NCBI GenBank assembly: GCA_026709745.1
Contig: JAPOSJ010000091.1
Location: 1-9,539, forward strand
Reading direction: 5' to 3'
Length of the DNA stretch: 9,539 bases
From: Candidatus Dadabacteria bacterium
Lineage (GTDB): Bacteria; Desulfobacterota_D; UBA1144; Nemesobacterales; Nemesobacteraceae
In this document: positions 6,864 to 9,539 of the stretch, piece by piece
Position numbering within the stretch: position 1 is the stretch's first letter
Layout: each line of letters begins with the position of its first letter
Made by a program: the position numbers and the translations under genes
The notes under the pieces: generated by a model
What the model saw: the letters and a program-made list of their open reading frames with translations, nothing else
Told to the model about the DNA's origin: nothing
The model's database searches: none

Positions 6864-7021
6864 AAACGGGGAAATATGTCGGTAATTTCAGAAAATGCAA
6901 AGTCCTTTTAACCTTAAGTTAATGTGGAGGTGCTGAATGATGACTAAAATTAGTCTTTAAATCCACTCGCTTGAGAAAGACCCGCAGGTTTTCATATCAA
7001 TGTGAAAAGCCGATACTGCCA
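6864..7021. other. 158-nt gap between mrpG and pyk
   Basis: Besides the two inverted repeats listed separately, a hairpin can form at 6989-7008 (TTTTCATA, loop TCAA, TGTGAAAA), flanked by GCAG at 6984 and CTGC at 7016. On the transcribed minus strand no T-tract follows, so it is not a standard terminator for mrpG. The mrp transcript may therefore run on towards pyk. No RNA gene is recognised. Confidence 0.35.
6908..6955. promoter_or_regulatory. Two inverted repeats upstream of pyk, candidate operator region
   Basis: TTAAC (6908-6912) is repeated inverted as GTTAA (6918-6922), and GACTAA (6942-6947) as TTAGTC (6950-6955). They lie about 45-59 and 79-92 nt before the pyk ATG, in the only non-coding stretch between mrpG and pyk. 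Minus-strand promoter boxes are weak: CATATT sits near the start codon with TTGCAT 16 nt before it. I know no regulator with these sites. Short A/T-rich palindromes also arise by chance. Confidence 0.3.
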
Positions 7022-7486
7022 TTATTCGTAAGGCGGTTTATCAGGCTTTTCATTCTCTGGAGTAGATGATTTCTCTCCTGAAAGTTCAGGTGGCTCCAAG
7101 TGCAGACTTCTCTGTGTTTGCTTGAGGTGTTTTTCGGGAATATGACGCACAATATCGCCGGAATTATCACCCTCGACCGAGTCTAGCAGGGCCGGTTTTT
7201 CCTGCCGTTGCTTAGCGTCGCGGTAGCTTGCGCGCCCGATCATATGTGCTGCGAGCGGGGCGGTCAGAAACAGAAACAGGACGGCTGCCAAGCATTTCGC
7301 AGTCACGCTGATCTCGGGTAATCGCACTGCCACTGCCGTCAGGATCAGAGTTCCGGCAAGTGTTCCGGCCTTGGTCGAGGCATGCATCCGCGTTAGAACA
7401 TCCGGTAGCCGGATGATACCGAGCGTCGCGACCAGAGCAAAAACTCCGCCCGAGAGTATGAGAAGTCCCGCAAGAATTTCGTTCAT
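7022..7486 (-). CDS. mrpG: Na+/H+ antiporter subunit G (MrpG/MnhG) with an unusual C-terminal tail
   Basis: A small membrane subunit of the Mrp (Mnh) cation/proton antiporter complex, needed for assembly and activity. Residues 1-85 carry three hydrophobic segments and the family block LGIIRLPDVLTRMHASTKAGT (starting at residue 22), followed by LAAVLFLFLTAPLAAHMIGRASYR (from 66). Family members usually end soon after this, near 100-125 residues. Here a hydrophilic tail of about 60 residues (95-154), rich in Glu, Lys, Pro and Ser, extends the protein to 154. The tail's DNA (7022-7200) has less G+C than the core: hand counts of successive 60-base lines from 7021 give 40, 47, 52, then 67%. The start at 7486 overlaps the mrpF stop as ATGA, and GGGAG lies 8 nt before it. 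This is the last gene of the operon as seen. The core call is firm; the origin of the tail is inference. Confidence 0.93.
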   Translation of the reverse strand: MNEILAGLLILSGGVFALVATLGIIRLPDVLTRMHASTKAGTLAGTLILTAVAVRLPEISVTAKCLAAVLFLFLTAPLAAHMIGRASYRDAKQRQEKPALLDSVEGDNSGDIVRHIPEKHLKQTQRSLHLEPPELSGEKSSTPENEKPDKPPYE

Positions 7487-7794
7487 TGGTCTTTCTCCCG
7501 TTCGGCCTCACGACGACGGATGACCGACCGCTCGGCAAACCGTGCCATCGCTACCGTTGCCAGAAATCCCACGAGTGCGATAACAATCGCCACGTCGAGA
7601 AAAGTCTCTGCCCCCGAGAGGATTGCGTAGAGACCACAGAAAGCCACGATTGTGACCGTGATCATATCGAGCGCCACCACGCGGTCAGCGAGGCTTTCCC
7701 CCTTCGCAATCCGGTAGAAGCCAAGCCCGATCGAGAGCATCACCATTACAAAGCCCGCGTCGATAGAAAAAGCGAGAAACTCTTCAGGCGTCAT
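7483..7794 (-). CDS. mrpF: Na+/H+ antiporter subunit F (MrpF/MnhF)
   Basis: A 103-residue membrane subunit of the Mrp complex with three hydrophobic helices at about 8-27, 38-58 and 66-85. The block GESLADRVVALDMIT (32-46) is diagnostic of the family; its Asp residues lie at the start of the second helix and are the expected conserved charges. The C-terminus is a short run of Arg, Glu and Lys, as in homologues. The start ATG shares ATGA (7794-7791) with the mrpE stop, and the stop shares ATGA (7486-7483) with the mrpG start. GGGAG (7807-7803) is 8 nt upstream, so the gene has its own ribosome binding site and does not rely on coupling alone. Length is normal and nothing is missing. Confidence 0.95.
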   Translation of the reverse strand: MTPEEFLAFSIDAGFVMVMLSIGLGFYRIAKGESLADRVVALDMITVTIVAFCGLYAILSGAETFLDVAIVIALVGFLATVAMARFAERSVIRRREAEREKDQ

Positions 7795-8267
7795 TCGAAT
7801 AACTCCCGCACCATGCGTTCCATACCGTGCTTCAGTTCTGCGATCAGTGCATCCGGGTCCTCTGCGAACATAGCATGCACAATCAGTGTCTTGCGGTCCT
7901 CGGTCACGTCGAGGCTAAGAGTTCCCGGAGTCAGCGAAATAAGGTTCGTGACCAGAAGTATCTCAATGTTACTTTTTACATCAAGTGGCACATGGAGGAT
8001 TACAGGTTTTGAAAGATGTGTGGGTGTTACCACGTCCCAGGCCACACGGAAGCTCGATAGGATAAGCTCGTAGAGAAAGAACAGGACCAGCCGTACCAGC
8101 CGGTAGCTGCGCTTGAAATAATGGATCGGCTTATCGAACAGCAACGAGGTGAGCCAGAGCAACGCAAAGCCTAGGTGAAAGCCCACGACAAGCTGTAGCG
8201 GCGAAAAGTCGGCCCAGAGTGCCGACCAGATGAAGGCAAGGGCGATGTTCAAGACAAATATCTTCAT
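7791..8267 (-). CDS. mrpE: Na+/H+ antiporter subunit E (MrpE/MnhE)
   Basis: A 158-residue subunit of the Mrp antiporter. Two N-terminal hydrophobic segments (about 3-20 and 23-44) and a third at about 58-76 precede a soluble domain with the family block NLISLTPGTLSLDV (108-121) and LIVHAM (128-133). The start ATG at 8267 overlaps the mrpD stop as ATGA and has GGGGGA (8279-8274) 6 nt upstream. A longer frame is open up to 8435, but its extra 56 residues lie over mrpD, are Arg-rich and show no family likeness. The short start also matches the usual MrpE N-terminus beginning at the first membrane helix. Stable expression of MrpD and MrpA is known to depend on MrpE in some bacteria. No defect is visible. 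Confidence 0.95.
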   Translation of the reverse strand: MKIFVLNIALAFIWSALWADFSPLQLVVGFHLGFALLWLTSLLFDKPIHYFKRSYRLVRLVLFFLYELILSSFRVAWDVVTPTHLSKPVILHVPLDVKSNIEILLVTNLISLTPGTLSLDVTEDRKTLIVHAMFAEDPDALIAELKHGMERMVRELFE

Positions 8268-9539
8268 GATCCGTCCCCCAGCACTGTATTGATATAGGCC
8301 GTCGGATTCAACAACTGGTCCGCAGCACGCTCGGCGAAGACGACTAGGGGCTCGGGCACGAGGCCAATTATGATCGTCACCGTTGCCAATGTGGCGATCG
8401 GCATAAGGAGCGGCCAGAGCAGCGATCTGTCGCAACCAGAAAGCCGCGGCTCAAAGCCCTGCGGATGAGGTTTCCAGAAAGCCTCGTCCCATATCTTTGT
8501 CATTGAAAAAATCGTTAGAAGCCCGACGACCAGTGCCACTCCGGCAACTAGCCAGGCCTCGATATCCAATGCGGCCTTTACGAGGAAGTACTTAGCCCAG
8601 AAACCCGACAAGGGCGGGAAGCCCGAGAGTGATAAGGCCGGGATCAAGAACAGAATCCCGAGGAGCGGGGCAGACCTGTAAAGCCCCCCAATCCGCGCAA
8701 GCTCGGTCGACCCAGCGATTCGCTGTACGACGCCCGCGACAAGGAACAAGTTCGCCTTCACGATGATATGGTGGACAATATAGAATACAGTGCCAACGAT
8801 AGCAAGCGGGGTCATCAGTGCAAGCCCCAGAACCATATATCCGATCTGGCTTACTATGTGGAAACTCAGAATTTTCCGGAAATCCGATTGCGCGGCGGCC
8901 CCAAGAACACCCACGACCATGGTGAAACAAGCGACCCACAGCAGAATCGTGTGCGTGACCCCCACATCATGGTCAAAAATCAGAGTGAACATTCGTATGA
9001 GAGCATAAACCCCGACTTTCGTCAGAAGCCCTGCGAACACCGCGGAAACGCTGAAGGCTGGTGTGTGATAGGCCGCAGGCAGCCAGGAAAACAGCGGGAA
9101 GACCGCCGCCTTGACCCCGAAGGCAATCATGAACATGACTGCTATAACCGTCAGCAGCGGCTTCCGATCGCTCTCGGCCACAGCGAGACTCAGATCTGCC
9201 ATGTTGAGAGTTCCGGTCACACCGTAAAGAAGCCCGATGCCCGTGAGAAACAGGATAGTCGAAACGAGATTCAGTGCAACATATTTGATCCCGCCTTCAA
9301 TCTGATCACGTGTCCCGCCCAGTATCAGGAGCCCGAAGGAGGAAATTAGCATCACCTCAAACCAGACATAGAGGTTAAAGAGATCACCGGTCAGAAACGC
9401 CCCTATTACGCCAGCTATCAGCGTTTGAAAAAGCGCATGATAGCCTAGCCGCTCCTCCTCAGGGCGGATATCGCCCAGTGCATATATCGCGACGGCCAGC
9501 CCTATGATACCAGTGACAACCACCATCACAGCACTCAGA
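8264..9539 (-). CDS. mrpD: Na+/H+ antiporter subunit D (MrpD/MnhD), 5' end outside window
   Basis: A large proton-pumping subunit of the Mrp complex, related to the antiporter-like subunits of complex I (NuoL/M/N). About 424 residues are visible and the frame stays open to the window edge, so roughly 70-80 N-terminal residues are missing. Counting from the GTG at 9529 as residue 1, visible landmarks are YVWFEVMLISSFG (54-66) with the essential helix glutamate (Glu58), GVKAAVFPL (138-146) with Lys140, LPAAYHTP (150-157) with His155, LLTKVGVYALIR (168-179) with Lys171, HHIIVKANLF (253-262) with Lys258, and SGFPPLSGFWAK (302-313). These are the ion-path residues shared with complex I. GTG 9529 is not the start, since the preceding codons continue the membrane segment. 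The gene ends in the ATGA shared with mrpE. mrpA, B and C are expected just beyond the edge. Confidence 0.96.
   Translation of the reverse strand, partial: LSAVMVVVTGIIGLAVAIYALGDIRPEEERLGYHALFQTLIAGVIGAFLTGDLFNLYVWFEVMLISSFGLLILGGTRDQIEGGIKYVALNLVSTILFLTGIGLLYGVTGTLNMADLSLAVAESDRKPLLTVIAVMFMIAFGVKAAVFPLFSWLPAAYHTPAFSVSAVFAGLLTKVGVYALIRMFTLIFDHDVGVTHTILLWVACFTMVVGVLGAAAQSDFRKILSFHIVSQIGYMVLGLALMTPLAIVGTVFYIVHHIIVKANLFLVAGVVQRIAGSTELARIGGLYRSAPLLGILFLIPALSLSGFPPLSGFWAKYFLVKAALDIEAWLVAGVALVVGLLTIFSMTKIWDEAFWKPHPQGFEPRLSGCDRSLLWPLLMPIATLATVTIIIGLVPEPLVVFAERAADQLLNPTAYINTVLGDGS

Noticed and set aside
6926..6960. Good Shine-Dalgarno (GGAGG) before ATG 6937 with a seven-codon frame on the + strand
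   Set aside because: The peptide is too short to assess and no + strand gene follows for it to lead; part of it is just the GACTAA palindrome. Probably chance.
7486..8073. 195-residue + strand open frame opposite mrpF and mrpE
   Set aside because: Composition is that of an antisense shadow, and the opposite strand codes for clear Mrp subunits with proper starts.
8268..8435. Upstream extension of mrpE by 56 residues
   Set aside because: It would overlap mrpD by about 170 nt and has no family likeness; ATG 8267 has a ribosome binding site and the usual MrpE N-terminus.
8768..9349. 193-residue + strand open frame opposite mrpD
   Set aside because: Rich in His, Gln and Arg with no domain likeness; mrpD is certain on the other strand.

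Overview
The window comes from a bacterial chromosome, probably an uncultured Gram-negative lineage. A periplasmic Dsb-type oxidoreductase, a glutamate-cysteine ligase of the Acidithiobacillus (GshA_ferroox) type and a zinc-ribbon/RDD membrane protein suggest a deltaproteobacterium-like or neighbouring candidate phylum. No rRNA or other decisive marker is present, so this placement is a guess. No CRISPR array, tRNA, insertion sequence or phage gene is visible.

Left half, + strand, positions 1-5076: a tight five-gene run. It starts with the C-terminal half of purB (adenylosuccinate lyase). A secreted DsbA/DsbG-like thioredoxin-fold protein follows after 21 nt, then a zinc-ribbon/RDD membrane protein after 19 nt. 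Next comes gshA, 2 nt later with a probable TTG start, and then an SLC13/DASS sodium-coupled anion symporter that probably overlaps the end of gshA. The spacing suggests a single transcript. The shared theme of the middle genes is thiol redox chemistry: periplasmic disulfide handling and cytoplasmic gamma-glutamylcysteine synthesis. The transporter could supply an anion, but its substrate cannot be read from sequence.

Middle, positions 5077-5456: an AT-rich convergent gap. It holds a previously hidden relic on the minus strand, an AbrB/MazE-type antitoxin reading frame of about 81 residues broken by one frameshift, with no toxin beside it. It also holds an imperfect hairpin plus T-tract that looks like the terminator of pyk.

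Right half, minus strand, positions 5457-9539: a complete pyruvate kinase gene (pyk). A 158-nt gap with two inverted repeats lies upstream of it. Then comes the distal part of an Mrp (Mnh) multisubunit Na+/H+ antiporter operon, read in the order D-E-F-G. The three junctions D/E, E/F and F/G are all ATGA four-base overlaps. mrpD runs off the right edge, and mrpA, B and C are expected beyond it.

The mrp genes are clearly richer in G+C (sampled lines 55-67%) than pyk (40-43%). The change falls inside mrpG, at the start of an unusual hydrophilic C-terminal tail. This looks like the edge of a transferred segment whose last gene gained a tail from local DNA. I see no wholly new multi-gene system here. 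The best leads are the broken antitoxin, the mrpG tail at the composition break, and the redox gene cluster.
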